Assembly (NCBI GenBank): GCA_021414305.1
Contig: JAIOOS010000019.1
Coordinates: 52,840 to 116,839 of the forward strand
Source: Burkholderiales bacterium
GTDB lineage: Bacteria > Pseudomonadota > Gammaproteobacteria > Burkholderiales > Burkholderiaceae_C
DNA: 64,000 bases
Direction: 5' to 3'
In this document: in pieces, positions 49,964 to 59,271 of the stretch
Layout of the letters: each line of letters starts with the position of its first letter
Position numbering within the stretch: the stretch's first letter is position 1
Translations under genes and position numbers: made by a program
Notes under the pieces: model-generated
What the model was told of the DNA's origin: nothing
Databases searched by the model: none
The model's input: only the letters and a program-made list of their open reading frames with translations

Positions 49964-50598
49964 GCCCGCTCCACCAGCGCGAGGCGCACCGCCAGCCAGG
50001 CGAACAGGCCACCGCCCGCCGCGTTCAGGCCGCGCTTCCACAGGCTGCCGGCCTGCCAGCGCCGCAGCGGCGCGACCAGCAGGACGAAGGCGAACAGGAA
50101 GAGGCCGCCCTGGACGATGAACCAGGCGCCGAGGAACAGGAAGGCGAGCGTCTTGTGCGGCGCATCGGCATCGATGAACTGCGGCAGCAGGGCGAGGAAG
50201 AAGAGCGCGATCTTCGGGTTGAGCACGTTGGTCAGCACGCCCTGGCGGAACAGCGCGGGCAGGCCCGGGCTCTCGGCGAGCTGCGGCATCGCCGTCGCCG
50301 TCTCGCCCGCCCAGGCGCTCTTCAGCATGCCGAAGGCGAGCCAGAGGAGGTAGGCGGCGCCGACCCACTTGATGACCGAGAACGCGGCCGCCGAGGCGGC
50401 GATCAATGCCGCCAGGCCGAGCGCAGCGGCGAGCGCGTGGACCACGCACCCGGCCATCACGCCGAGGGCGGCGGCCAGGCCGCCGCGCACGCCGTAGCGG
50501 AGCGTGCGCGTCAGCGTGAGCATCATGTCGACGCCCGGCGTCGCGTTGATCACGAAGACCGTGGTCGCGAACAGCGCCAGCGAATGCGTGCCGAGCAC
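49960..50598 (-). CDS. LysE family exporter
   Basis: A 212-residue membrane protein with about six helices. FVINATPGVDMMLTLTRTLRYGVRGG is the LysE/RhtB hallmark, in part, and NPKIALFFLALLPQF the second. It would export an amino acid or related metabolite. GTG 50598 lies 11 bases after the thiolase stop and its end overlaps the MaoC start by four bases. An exporter in a breakdown unit could relieve excess branched-chain amino acids; this is inference. Confidence 0.9.
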   Translation of the reverse strand: MLGTHSLALFATTVFVINATPGVDMMLTLTRTLRYGVRGGLAAALGVMAGCVVHALAAALGLAALIAASAAAFSVIKWVGAAYLLWLAFGMLKSAWAGETATAMPQLAESPGLPALFRQGVLTNVLNPKIALFFLALLPQFIDADAPHKTLAFLFLGAWFIVQGGLFLFAFVLLVAPLRRWQAGSLWKRGLNAAGGGLFAWLAVRLALVERA

Positions 50599-50609
50599 CG
50601 TGCCCGGCC

Positions 50610-51788
50610 TCAGAACAGCTCGACCGCCATGGCCGTCGCTTCGCCGCCGCCGATGCACAGGGCGGCGACGCCGCGCTTCTTGCCGGCCTTGCGCAAGGCG
50701 CCGAGCAGGGTGACGACGATGCGCGCGCCGCTCGCGCCGATCGGGTGGCCGAGCGCGACCGCGCCGCCGTTCACGTTGACGATCTCGTGCGCCAGCTTGA
50801 ACTCGCTCATCGCCGCCATCGTCACCGCGGCGAAGGCTTCGTTCACTTCCCAGAGGTCGACGTCGCTCGCCTTCCAGCCGGCCTTCTTCAGCACCTTCTC
50901 GATCGCGCCGACCGGCGCGGTGGTGAACCAGTTCGGCGCCTGCGCATGCACCGAGTGGGCGACGATCCGCGCCACCGGCTTCGAGCCGAGCCGGTTCGCG
51001 GTCGACTCGCGCATCAGCACCAGCGCCGCGGCGCCGTCGGAAATGCTCGACGATGTGGCGGCGGTGATCGTGCCGTCCTTCTTGAACGCGGGCTTCAGGC
51101 CCGGGATCTTGTCGAGCTTGGCCTTGAACGGCTGCTCGTCGAACTTGATCACCGTGTCGCCGCCCTTGCCGGGCACCGTGACCGGCGCCATTTCCCACTC
51201 GAAGCTGCCGTCCTCGTTGGCCTTCTTCGAGCGCTGGGTCGAGGCGATCGCGAACTGGTCCATCGCCTCGCGCGTGAACTTGTACTTGTCGACGCATTCC
51301 TCGGCGAACACGCCCATGGCCCGGCCCTTCTCGTAGGCGTCTTCGAGGCCGTCGATCGCCATGTGGTCGTAGAGCGCGGCCTGGCCATAGCGCACGCCCT
51401 TGCGAACGAACGTGAGGTGCGGCGCGTTGGTCATGCTCTCCATGCCGCCGGCGACCAGGATCTCGGCGCTTTCGGCCTTGAGCATGTCGTGGCCGAACAT
51501 CATGGCGCGCATGCCCGAGCCGCACATCTTCGAGAGCGTGACCGCGCCCGCCGATTGCGGCAGGCCGGCGCCGAGCGCCGCCTGGCGCGCCGGCGCCTGG
51601 CCCTGGCCGGCCATCAGGCAGTTGCCCATCAGCACTTCGTTGACCGCGTCGCCGGTGACGCCGGCGCGCTCGACCGCGGCCTTGATGGCGACGGCGCCGA
51701 GCTGGTGCGCGGCCAGGCCGCTGAAGTCGCCCAGCATGCCGCCGATCGGCGTGCGGACGGCGGAGACGATGACGATGGAATCACTCAT
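50610..51788 (-). CDS. Acetyl-CoA C-acetyltransferase (thiolase)
   Basis: A degradative or biosynthetic thiolase of 392 residues. The acyl-accepting cysteine is in LSKMCGSGMRAMM near residue 90, the histidine in NGGAVALGHPIGASGAR near 350, and the second cysteine in ALCIGGGEATAM near 380. It interconverts acetoacetyl-CoA and acetyl-CoA, which fits acetoacetate coming from HMG-CoA lyase at the end of the run. ATG 51788 overlaps the acyltransferase stop by four bases. Confidence 0.95.
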   Translation of the reverse strand: MSDSIVIVSAVRTPIGGMLGDFSGLAAHQLGAVAIKAAVERAGVTGDAVNEVLMGNCLMAGQGQAPARQAALGAGLPQSAGAVTLSKMCGSGMRAMMFGHDMLKAESAEILVAGGMESMTNAPHLTFVRKGVRYGQAALYDHMAIDGLEDAYEKGRAMGVFAEECVDKYKFTREAMDQFAIASTQRSKKANEDGSFEWEMAPVTVPGKGGDTVIKFDEQPFKAKLDKIPGLKPAFKKDGTITAATSSSISDGAAALVLMRESTANRLGSKPVARIVAHSVHAQAPNWFTTAPVGAIEKVLKKAGWKASDVDLWEVNEAFAAVTMAAMSEFKLAHEIVNVNGGAVALGHPIGASGARIVVTLLGALRKAGKKRGVAALCIGGGEATAMAVELF

Positions 51789-52981
51789 GACACTTCCTTT
51801 TCGCGCCCTGCGAATACTGGCCCCGGTGGGGCCGTGGCTGCCCCCGCACCGCAGGGCCGCGTGCGGGAGGCGAAGAACCGTCGACGAATGGATGCATTGG
51901 CAGGCTCCGACAGGTGCCTGGCCACCAGCCCGGCGACGACCGCCGAGAGCAGCAGGTAGCACAAGAGCCACGGCAACTTGGCGTCGTAGCCTAGCTGATC
52001 GCGTGGCAGCGCATCGCGCATCAGTGCCAAGACCACGATGTGGAACAGATAGAGCTCGTAGCTGTGCCGCCCCGCCCAGCGCAGCGGCGCCGACCAGACC
52101 GAGCCGACGCGCGATGGCCGCGCCAGCGAGGCGTTGAAGAAAAGCAGGAGCGCGGTCGAGAGGGCGACGGCCGTGAAGCCGAAGACTTCGTTCCCTTTGA
52201 TTCCGCTGAGATAGCTCAGAGCAAGCAAGGCCGCCGCAGCCGCGACGCCGAGACGCGCCACGGTGACGCTCACCGATTGCCGGGCGGCCGCCAGCGCCGC
52301 CAGGCAGCCGAATGCGATCGCGTCGAAGCAGGCCGGATAGCCGTACATGTAGAAGATCTCGTCGTCGACATGGGCGTGGCGGTACAGAGGGCCGATCGCG
52401 GCTGCAGCGACGCACAGCGCGACGACCATCCAGCCCCGCTTCGCCGAAGCGAAGCAGAGCAATGGAAACGCGAGATAGAACATCTCCTCGACCGACAGCG
52501 ACCAGTAGATGTTCAGGCAATAGTTGAAGTAGCCCGCCGACTGCATCAGCATGTTGTGGGTGAAGGTCAGCACCGATCCCGCGGCAACCAGGAAATACCC
52601 GTTCGGCTGCAGCACGCCGTCGACGCGGTTGGTGAACGACGGCGCCCCGGCCAGGCCGAGCGCCGTGATCACGCTGACGGCCAGCAGCAGGGGCGGCAGG
52701 ATTCGCGCCGCGCGGCGCAGATAGAAGGCGCCGATGTCGACGTCGGCCAGCCGGCCTTCCCGGCGCAGCACGTTGCTCGTGATCAGGAAGCCCGAGACGG
52801 CGAAGAAGATCGTCACGCCGAAATTGCCGTTGTTGACCACCGCACGCAAGGCGGCGGGCGAGAGCAAGTCGCCCAGCGGGCTCGCCGCCAGGCGGTAGGT
52901 GAGCGAGAAGTGGAGGAGGAGCACGACGCCGATCGCGACGCCGCGCAGCAGGTCGACAACCGGATCGCGCGTCTCGCTCAT
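51785..52981 (-). CDS. Acyltransferase family 3 membrane protein (OafA-like)
   Basis: A 398-residue membrane O-acyltransferase with about ten helices. It starts [17 protein letters not shown], the family signature with the catalytic-type histidine, then [14 protein letters not shown] and [14 protein letters not shown], and [15 protein letters not shown] near residue 160. Such proteins add acetyl or other acyl groups to surface sugars or lipids. The C-terminal 30 residues are Ala/Pro/Arg rich and probably extend past the domain. It overlaps thiolase and aceK by four bases each, an unexpected place for a surface-modifying enzyme. Confidence 0.88.
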   Translation of the reverse strand: MSETRDPVVDLLRGVAIGVVLLLHFSLTYRLAASPLGDLLSPAALRAVVNNGNFGVTIFFAVSGFLITSNVLRREGRLADVDIGAFYLRRAARILPPLLLAVSVITALGLAGAPSFTNRVDGVLQPNGYFLVAAGSVLTFTHNMLMQSAGYFNYCLNIYWSLSVEEMFYLAFPLLCFASAKRGWMVVALCVAAAAIGPLYRHAHVDDEIFYMYGYPACFDAIAFGCLAALAAARQSVSVTVARLGVAAAAALLALSYLSGIKGNEVFGFTAVALSTALLLFFNASLARPSRVGSVWSAPLRWAGRHSYELYLFHIVVLALMRDALPRDQLGYDAKLPWLLCYLLLSAVVAGLVARHLSEPANASIRRRFFASRTRPCGAGAATAPPGPVFAGREKEVS

Positions 52982-54750
52982 CGGCCCGCGCGCTGCACTT
53001 CGAAACGAGCTGCCGCCTGGTACGGGAAGACGTCGTGGACGTAGCCGGTCAGGATCTGCTCCTTGTGGCCGTGCCAGAACGCCGGTTCGAGCAGATCGGC
53101 GTGGTGCGCCATGAAGACCTCGCGCACGCCCGGGTGGCCGAGCAGGAACGGGGCGAAGGTCTCGGGAAACACGTCCCGGGGGCCGACCGGGTACCAGACC
53201 TCGCCCGACATCTCGTCTTCCTCGTTCCGCGCCTCGGGGACCTTTCGGAAGTTGCAGTCGGTCAGGTATTCGATCTCGTCGTAGTCGTAGAACACGACCT
53301 TGCCGTGGCGGGTGACGCCGAAGTTCTTCCACAGCATGTCGCCGGGGAAGATGTTGGCGCGCACCAGGTCCTTGATCGCGTTGCCGTACTCGATCACCGC
53401 CTGCGCGGTCTGCTCGGGCGTGGCTTCCTGCAGGTAGATGTTGAGCGGGATCATGCGCCGCTCGATGTAGAGATGGCGGATCACCAGCGTCTCGCCGTCT
53501 TCCTCGATCAAGCTGGGGCAGAACTCCTTCAGCTCGGCGATCAGCTCGGGCTCGAAGCGCTCGCGCGGGAAGGCGACGTTGCTGTACTCGAGCGTGTCGG
53601 CCATGCGGCCGACCCGGTCGTGCTGCTTGACGAGCAGGTACTTGCCCTTGATCTTCTCGCGCGTCGTGTCCTTCTGAGCCGGATAGAAGTCCTTGATCAC
53701 CTTGAACACGAACGGAAAGCTCGGCAGGTCGAACACCAGCATCACCATGCCCTTGATGCCGGGGGCGATGCGGAACCGGTCCGAGGAATGCCGGGTGTGC
53801 ATCAGGAAGTCGCGGTAGAAGATGTTCTTGCCCTGCTTCTGCAGGCCGATCGCGCTGTAGATCTCGGAGCGCGGCTTTCTCGGCATCAGCGAGCGCAGGA
53901 ACTGCACGTAGGCCGAAGGCACCTCCATCGCCACCATGAAGTAGGCACGGGCGAAGCTGAACACGAGCAGCAGGTCGTCTTCGCCGAACAGCGCCGCGTC
54001 GATCGCCAGCTTGCCGCTGCGGGTGTGAATGATCGGCAGGGCGAACGGCGTCTCGGTGAAGCCGTTGATGATCTTGCCGACGACGTAGGCGCCCTTGTTG
54101 CGGAAGAACAGCGACGAGAGCACCTGGATCTGGAAGTTGGCGCGCAGGCGCAGCTCGCCGAGCTGCTCGCTCACCGCCCGCATCACCGAGCCGATGTCGC
54201 GCTCGAGGTCCTCGAACTCCCGCGCGAGCTGGAAATTGTTGACGATGCGCAGCCAGATCGCCGCCAGGGTGTCGGCGGTCGGGTAGTAGGCGCGATAGGT
54301 CGGCAGAGCCGCCGGCTCGTTGTTCTCGATGTACTCGGTGGAGACCGCCGGCCGCACGAAGATGAAGTCGTTGCGGAAGTAGCTGCGGTGCAGGATCTTG
54401 GTCGTGACCGAGTTGAAGAAGGTCTCGGCGAGCTCGGGCTGGTAGTGGTCGATCAGGAGGCCGATGTAGTGCAGCTTGACCTGCTGCCACACGTCCATCG
54501 GCAGGGCGGCGGCCTCGAACTCGTTCTGCAGCCGCTCGGCCGCCTCGTCGACCCGCTTGTCGTAGTACTCAATGCGCAACACCTGCGCGCGCTGCTGGCC
54601 GTGCCAGTCGGCGGCCTCGAAGCGCGCCTTGGCCTCGGTGCTGGCCTGGCGGAACAGCCGGTAGTGGCGATCGAAGCCTTCGAGCATCGCCTTGGCGATG
54701 GCGAAGGCGCGCGCGTCGGTCAGCGCCGCAGGGGAGGCCGGCGCGTTCAT
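52978..54750 (-). CDS. aceK: Isocitrate dehydrogenase kinase/phosphatase
   Basis: A 590-residue bifunctional enzyme that phosphorylates and reactivates isocitrate dehydrogenase and so steers carbon into the glyoxylate shunt. The N-terminal regulatory part (about 1-310) and the C-terminal kinase-like part with [52 protein letters not shown] in part are clear. The length is normal. It lies seven bases after the carbonic anhydrase gene, without aceA or aceB nearby, in the MerR-headed acyl-CoA breakdown unit; acetyl-CoA from that unit would require the shunt for growth. Confidence 0.97.
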   Translation of the reverse strand: MNAPASPAALTDARAFAIAKAMLEGFDRHYRLFRQASTEAKARFEAADWHGQQRAQVLRIEYYDKRVDEAAERLQNEFEAAALPMDVWQQVKLHYIGLLIDHYQPELAETFFNSVTTKILHRSYFRNDFIFVRPAVSTEYIENNEPAALPTYRAYYPTADTLAAIWLRIVNNFQLAREFEDLERDIGSVMRAVSEQLGELRLRANFQIQVLSSLFFRNKGAYVVGKIINGFTETPFALPIIHTRSGKLAIDAALFGEDDLLLVFSFARAYFMVAMEVPSAYVQFLRSLMPRKPRSEIYSAIGLQKQGKNIFYRDFLMHTRHSSDRFRIAPGIKGMVMLVFDLPSFPFVFKVIKDFYPAQKDTTREKIKGKYLLVKQHDRVGRMADTLEYSNVAFPRERFEPELIAELKEFCPSLIEEDGETLVIRHLYIERRMIPLNIYLQEATPEQTAQAVIEYGNAIKDLVRANIFPGDMLWKNFGVTRHGKVVFYDYDEIEYLTDCNFRKVPEARNEEDEMSGEVWYPVGPRDVFPETFAPFLLGHPGVREVFMAHHADLLEPAFWHGHKEQILTGYVHDVFPYQAAARFEVQRAGR

Positions 54751-54757
54751 CGTCCGC

Positions 54758-55423
54758 TCACGCCGCCGGCGAGTAGCGCCGGTGCACCTCGGCAACCGCC
54801 TGCGCGTAGGTGGACTCGAGGTCTTCCAGGCCGGTAACGGTGAAGCGCAGGTCCTTGAGCAGGCCGTTCTGCAGGCCGTAGAACCAGCCGTGCACCACCA
54901 GCTCCTGACCGCGCCCCCAGGCGTCGCGCACCACCGTGGTCTCGCACACATGGCGCGCCTGCTCGATCACGTTGAGCTCGCCGAGCGCGTCGACCCTTCG
55001 CTCCTGATCGACGGTGGCGAGCCACTCGCCGTGCCGGTCGCGCACGTCCTGGACGTAGCGCAGCCAGTTGTCGGCGAGGCCGACGCGCCGGCCCTCGAGC
55101 GCGGCGACCACGCCGCCGCAGCGCGAATGGCCGACGACGATGATGTGCTGCACCTGCAGCACGTCGGCGGCGAACTGGATCACCGCCAGGCAGTTCAGGT
55201 CGCCGTGGGCGACGACGTTGGCGACGTTGCGGTGCACGAACAGCTCGCCCGGCAGCAGGTCGACCAGCTCGTTCGCCGGCACCCGGCTGTCGGCGCAGCC
55301 GATCCACAGGTACTGCGGCGCCTGCTGCGAGAGCAGCCGCGTGAAGAAGCCGGGCGAGCGCCGCTCGGTCGCCTCGGCCCACTGGCGGTTGCGCTCGAAC
55401 AGCTCGTCGAGTTGTGTCGTCAT
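54758..55423 (-). CDS. can: Beta-class carbonic anhydrase
   Basis: A zinc enzyme of 221 residues that interconverts CO2 and bicarbonate. Zinc ligands are Cys43 and Asp45 in CADSR with Arg47, and His99 and Cys102 in GHSRCGG. The length fits bacterial Can. ATG 55423 overlaps the MerR gene by four bases, so it is the second gene of the unit. Bicarbonate is a substrate of biotin carboxylases such as methylcrotonyl-CoA carboxylase, which would link it with leucine breakdown, though no carboxylase gene is in the window. Confidence 0.95.
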   Translation of the reverse strand: MTTQLDELFERNRQWAEATERRSPGFFTRLLSQQAPQYLWIGCADSRVPANELVDLLPGELFVHRNVANVVAHGDLNCLAVIQFAADVLQVQHIIVVGHSRCGGVVAALEGRRVGLADNWLRYVQDVRDRHGEWLATVDQERRVDALGELNVIEQARHVCETTVVRDAWGRGQELVVHGWFYGLQNGLLKDLRFTVTGLEDLESTYAQAVAEVHRRYSPAA

Positions 55424-55851
55424 GTTGCGCTCCTGGTGCCGAGCAGGCGCCGGGCCTCCTCTTCGTGCGCTGTCACCTCGGCGAGCGTGGCCTGGAGGTC
55501 GCCGAGGCGCTGCTCGAGCTGGGCGCGATGGCGCGCCAGCACGCCGAGAAAGCGCCGCAGCTGCGGCCCGGTGTCGCGCCGGGTCTCGTACATGTCGACC
55601 AGCTCCTTCACCTCGGCCAGCTTCAGGCCGAGCCGCTTGCCGCGCAGGGTGAGGCGCAGCCGCGTCCGGTCGCGGGCGCTGTAGATGCGGTTGCGGCCGG
55701 CGCGGGCCGGATCGAGCAGGCCGCAGTCTTCGTAGAAGCGGATCGCCCGGGTGGTGACGCCGAACTCGCGCGCCAGCTCGCCGATCGTGAAAGTCGGCGC
55801 CGCGGCAACGGCGGGCGGAGAGGGGCGGGGCAGAACGGCAGCAACGGGCAT
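55420..55851 (-). CDS. MerR family regulator, LiuR-like
   Basis: A 143-residue MerR-type regulator. The winged helix spans about residues 20-90 (TFTIGELAREFGVTTRAIRFYEDCGLL), followed by a coiled-coil dimerisation helix. It lacks the cysteine cluster of metal sensors, as expected for LiuR, which answers to branched-chain acyl-CoA breakdown. The first 20 residues are Pro/Ala rich. It is the first gene of the fifteen-gene run and is divergent from the MBL hydrolase; a 16-base operator-like dyad lies 18 bases upstream of its start. Confidence 0.85.
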   Translation of the reverse strand: MPVAAVLPRPSPPAVAAAPTFTIGELAREFGVTTRAIRFYEDCGLLDPARAGRNRIYSARDRTRLRLTLRGKRLGLKLAEVKELVDMYETRRDTGPQLRRFLGVLARHRAQLEQRLGDLQATLAEVTAHEEEARRLLGTRSAT

Positions 55852-55868
55852 CGCGAATACACTCGAAG

Positions 55869-55884
55869 TTGACGTTTACGTAAA
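55869..55884. promoter_or_regulatory. LiuR-like operator between the MerR gene and the MBL gene
   Basis: TTGACGTTTACGTAAA is an imperfect dyad, two ACGT cores spaced as in published LiuR motifs, and it includes a perfect TTTACGTAAA palindrome. TTGACG can serve as a -35 element for the MBL gene with a weak -10 about 17-18 bases further. It sits in the only AT-richer patch of the 60-base divergent gap. Confidence 0.6.
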
Positions 55885-55911
55885 GTGCGAAATTGTAGTG
55901 AGAAAGCAGAA

Positions 55912-57000
55912 ATGAATCCGCTCGAAAGCCAGCTTGCCTACCCCTTCGGCGAGACCCTGCCCGAGCGCGGAGCGACGATCGAGGTGGCGCCCGGCGTGCA
56001 TTGGCTCCGCATGGGGCTGCCGTTCCAGCTCGACCACATCAACCTCTGGCTGCTGCGCGACGAGGCCGAGGAAGACGGCGTCGTACGCCAGGGCTGGACC
56101 ATCGTCGACAGCGGCATCGACGACCCAGCCACGCGCGCCGCCTGGGAACGCATCTTCGCCACCGTGCTCGGCGGCCTGCCGGTGCTGCGCGTCATCGTCA
56201 CCCACATGCACCCCGACCACATCGGCTGCGCCCACTGGCTGTGCGAGCGCTGGAACGTGCGCCTGTGGATCAGCGCCACCGACTTCAACGTCGCCCGGCT
56301 CGCCAGCAGCGCCAGCGCCGGCTTCGGCGGGCCGCTCTCGGCCGCCTTCATGGCGCAGCACGGTCTGGCCGCGGATCCCGACGCGGTGCACAAGGTCGGC
56401 GCGCGCACCAACTACTACAAGAACCTGGTGCCGGCGCTGCCGGCCAGCTACCGACGGCTGTTCGACGGCGGCGAGGTGGCGATCGGCAGTGGCGGGCAGC
56501 GGAGCCTCTGGACCTGCCACGCCGGCTTCGGCCACGCACCCGAGCACATGGCGCTGCACGATCCGACCCACGGCGTGCTGATCAGCGGCGACATGGTGCT
56601 GCCGCGGATCTCCACCAACGTCAGCGTGATCGATGTCGAGCCCGAAGCCGATTCGCTGACGCTCTACCTCGACTCGATCGAGCGGATGCGCTCGATCCCC
56701 GCCGACACCCTGGTGCTGCCCTCGCACGGCCGGCCGTTCAAGGGCCTGCACACGCGCATCGACCAGCTGCAGCAGCACCACGACGCGCGCTTCGTCGACG
56801 TGCTCGAGGCGCTGGCCGCCAAGGGACCGCAGAGCGCGTTCGAGCTGGTGCCGGTGATCTTTCGCCGGCCGCTCGACCTGCACCAGATGACCTTCGCGAT
56901 GGGCGAATCGATCGCCCACATGCACGCCCTCTGGTTCCGCGGCCGGCTCGCGCGCCGGCTCGGCGACGACGGCGTCTACCGGTTCGCGCTCGCCGCCTGA
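55912..57000 (+). CDS. MBL-fold metallo-hydrolase
   Basis: A 362-residue metallo-beta-lactamase-fold hydrolase. The metal motif THMHPDHIG gives His98, His100, Asp102 and His103; further ligands are a His in CHAGFGHAPEH, Asp in LISGDMVL and His in LPSHGRPF. The C-terminal part from about 290 resembles the winged-helix-like extension of LACTB2/RNase Z-like enzymes. ATG 55912 lies 28 bases after the LiuR-like dyad, so it is probably regulated together with the divergent operon. The substrate is not known; a thioester is possible. Confidence 0.9.
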   Translation: MNPLESQLAYPFGETLPERGATIEVAPGVHWLRMGLPFQLDHINLWLLRDEAEEDGVVRQGWTIVDSGIDDPATRAAWERIFATVLGGLPVLRVIVTHMHPDHIGCAHWLCERWNVRLWISATDFNVARLASSASAGFGGPLSAAFMAQHGLAADPDAVHKVGARTNYYKNLVPALPASYRRLFDGGEVAIGSGGQRSLWTCHAGFGHAPEHMALHDPTHGVLISGDMVLPRISTNVSVIDVEPEADSLTLYLDSIERMRSIPADTLVLPSHGRPFKGLHTRIDQLQQHHDARFVDVLEALAAKGPQSAFELVPVIFRRPLDLHQMTFAMGESIAHMHALWFRGRLARRLGDDGVYRFALAA

Positions 57001-57016
57001 GCCGGCGGCCCGTCGC

Positions 57017-58363
57017 TCAGCGGCCGAGCGCGGCGCGCAGCGGCCCGAGGTGGCGCTCGTAGCGGCGCCAGCGGCCGGAGGAGCGGGTGTAGAGCGGCTC
57101 GCGCACCTGCCAGGCGCTCGGCGTCCTGACGGTCGTAGGGGTTGCATGGAAGGCCAGGCAGGCGTCGTCCCAGGGCAGGCCGCAGTGGGCGAGCAATGGC
57201 TCGACGATCGGGCGCGGCTCGGTGACCAGCCGGTCGTAGTCGACCTCGTGGATCGCCTCGCCATGCAGCGCCTTCCAGTGCGCCATCAGCCGCTCGTGCT
57301 GGCGATACCAGTGCGCGATGTCGAGCAGGTCGAGCGCGTACGGCATCGCCTGCGACAGGTGCAGGAAGAACACCGAGAGGCAGTTGTCGAGCGGATCGCG
57401 GCGGGTGTGGACGATCTTCGCCGCCGGGAAAAAGGCGCGGATCAGGCCGATGTGGAGGAAGTTGTCGGGCCGCTTGTCGGTGACGACCTCGGCGCCGGGA
57501 AAGAGCCTCGCCACGCCGGCGGCGTAGGCGTCGTGGAGTTGCGTGCGGGCGGCCCTGTCGAGCGGCGGCCAGGCCGCAAGCGCCGGCGCGAACCAGCGAT
57601 CCGCCAGCGTCGGCAGCAGGTCGAGCTCGCCGCCGGCGGTGACGCGCGGATGGCTGGCGAGGATCTGCTCGACGAGGGTCGAGCCCGAGCGGAACATGCC
57701 GCAGATGAAGATGCGTTCCGGTTCGCCCGGCGACGGCGCGGTGTCGGGCGCCGGCGCGGAAAAGGTGGCGATCAACCGGTCGACGTATCGCTCCTGGGCC
57801 GCCGCGTCGTAGCGCGCGCCGCCCGCACCGGCGCTCGCGCGGCTCGCCCGGTTGGCCGCGACATAGGCGGCGAAAGCCTCGTCGCAGGCGCCGGCCTTGT
57901 CGAGCGCCTTGCCGAGGCCGAAGCCGAGGTCGGCGAGGTCGGCCGGCGGCGCCCCGGCACGGATCGCCGCCTTCAACCGCGCGATCAGCGGATCGCCCGG
58001 ACCGTCGACCGGCCTCAGGTCCGGGAGACGGGCGAGCGCCAGCGGCTGGCCCGGCTCGAGCGCGAGCGCCTGCTCGTAGCAGCGCCGCGCCCGCTCACGC
58101 TCGCCCGCCTGCTCGTGCAGGTTGCCGAGGTTCATCCAGGCGGAAACGAAGCGTGGGTTGAGCGCCAGCGCCGCTTCGAGCTCGCGCTCGGCGGCATCGC
58201 CCTGGCCGAGGTGATGGGCGAACAGAACGGCGCGATTGAGGTGCGCTTCCTCCGGCCGATCGACGCCGCCGGCGAGCGCCTGCGCGTACGACGCGAGCGC
58301 CGCGCCGTAGCGGCGATCGCGCTGCTGCTCCCAGCCCCGGTTGAACCATTCGTCCGGGCTCAT
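57017..58363 (-). CDS. TPR-containing sulfotransferase family protein
   Basis: A 448-residue protein. Residues about 1-130 hold three to four tetratricopeptide repeats (AHLNRAVLFAHHLGQGDAAERELEAAL and FVSAWMNLGNLHEQAGERERARRCYEQAL in part). Residues about 210-440 form a sulfotransferase domain with the PAPS-binding IFICGMFRSGSTLVEQIL and DKRPDNFLHIGLI. The acceptor is probably a glycan, lipid or protein. The gene is convergent with the MBL gene (16 bases) and starts 20 bases after the YgjP-like peptidase stop on the same strand. Confidence 0.88.
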   Translation of the reverse strand: MSPDEWFNRGWEQQRDRRYGAALASYAQALAGGVDRPEEAHLNRAVLFAHHLGQGDAAERELEAALALNPRFVSAWMNLGNLHEQAGERERARRCYEQALALEPGQPLALARLPDLRPVDGPGDPLIARLKAAIRAGAPPADLADLGFGLGKALDKAGACDEAFAAYVAANRASRASAGAGGARYDAAAQERYVDRLIATFSAPAPDTAPSPGEPERIFICGMFRSGSTLVEQILASHPRVTAGGELDLLPTLADRWFAPALAAWPPLDRAARTQLHDAYAAGVARLFPGAEVVTDKRPDNFLHIGLIRAFFPAAKIVHTRRDPLDNCLSVFFLHLSQAMPYALDLLDIAHWYRQHERLMAHWKALHGEAIHEVDYDRLVTEPRPIVEPLLAHCGLPWDDACLAFHATPTTVRTPSAWQVREPLYTRSSGRWRRYERHLGPLRAALGR

Positions 58364-58383
58364 CGCTGAACGATCTCGCGGGC

Positions 58384-59271
58384 TCAGTCCCAGGGGGCGA
58401 GCGGCTCGCTGCCCAGCCGGCCGCGCGCGCTCTGGTAGTCGGGCACGACCGAGCCCACCACCGCCCAGAAGCGCGGCCCGTGGTTCATCTCGCGCAGATG
58501 CGCGAGCTCATGCGCGACGACGTAGTCGATGGTGGCGAGCGGATGCTGGATCAGCCGCCAGTGCAGGCGGATCGCGCCGTTGCCGTTGGCGCTGCCCCAG
58601 CGCGTCTTCGCCGACGAGAGCGAGAGCCGCGTCACGCGAACGCCGAGCCGCTCGGCGTAGTGGGCGGAGCGCGCCTCGAACACGCGCCTAGCCTCGCGCT
58701 GCAGCCAGCTCTGCACCGTGTCGCGCAGCCGCTCGGGCGAGGCGCCGTGCGCCAGGCCGACGTGCAGGCGGCGCGGCGCCGAGTCGCCGCTCGGCGCCGG
58801 CCCGGGCGCGTCGTCGAGCAGCACCTCGCCCGCGGCCAGGCCGGGACGCATGCCGAGGGTGACGCGCACCGGCGCGCCGAGGAACTGCAGCACCGCGCCG
58901 TCGGCCCAGACGATGCGGTCGGCCGCGCTCTGCAGCGAGCGATCGCGCTGCTCGCCGAGCTTGGCGAGGATCCAGCCGGCCTTCTCGCGCAGCGCCGCGT
59001 CGACGTCGCGAAGGGTCACCCACTTCGGCGCGCTCACCGCCAGTCCTTCGAGGCCGACGACGAAGCCGATGCTTCGCCGGCGCGAGCGCTTCAGCAGGAA
59101 GGCGACGCGCCGGCCGTCGAGAACGAGCTCGCGGTTGGCGCGTGGATGGCGGAGGAGCTCGCCCGCCGGCGGCGGCAGGGTCTCGGGCAGCCGCTCCTCC
59201 TCGGCGTCGAACAGACCGCGCTGCAGCACGTCGGCGATTCGCCGGAGGCCGCGCGCGATGGGGCCGCTCAC
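58384..59271 (-). CDS. YgjP-like M48-type metallopeptidase (DUF45)
   Basis: A 295-residue protein of the YgjP/WLM-like group. VVAHELAHLREMNHGPRFW near residue 250 is the HExxH zinc site with a third His. The preceding SSAKTRWGSANGNGAIRLHWRL is the conserved beta-strand block of the family, in part. GTG 59271 overlaps the plsC stop (GTGA). Its physiological target is not established. It is the last gene of the glyQ-glyS-gmhB-plsC run. Confidence 0.9.
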   Translation of the reverse strand: MSGPIARGLRRIADVLQRGLFDAEEERLPETLPPPAGELLRHPRANRELVLDGRRVAFLLKRSRRRSIGFVVGLEGLAVSAPKWVTLRDVDAALREKAGWILAKLGEQRDRSLQSAADRIVWADGAVLQFLGAPVRVTLGMRPGLAAGEVLLDDAPGPAPSGDSAPRRLHVGLAHGASPERLRDTVQSWLQREARRVFEARSAHYAERLGVRVTRLSLSSAKTRWGSANGNGAIRLHWRLIQHPLATIDYVVAHELAHLREMNHGPRFWAVVGSVVPDYQSARGRLGSEPLAPWD

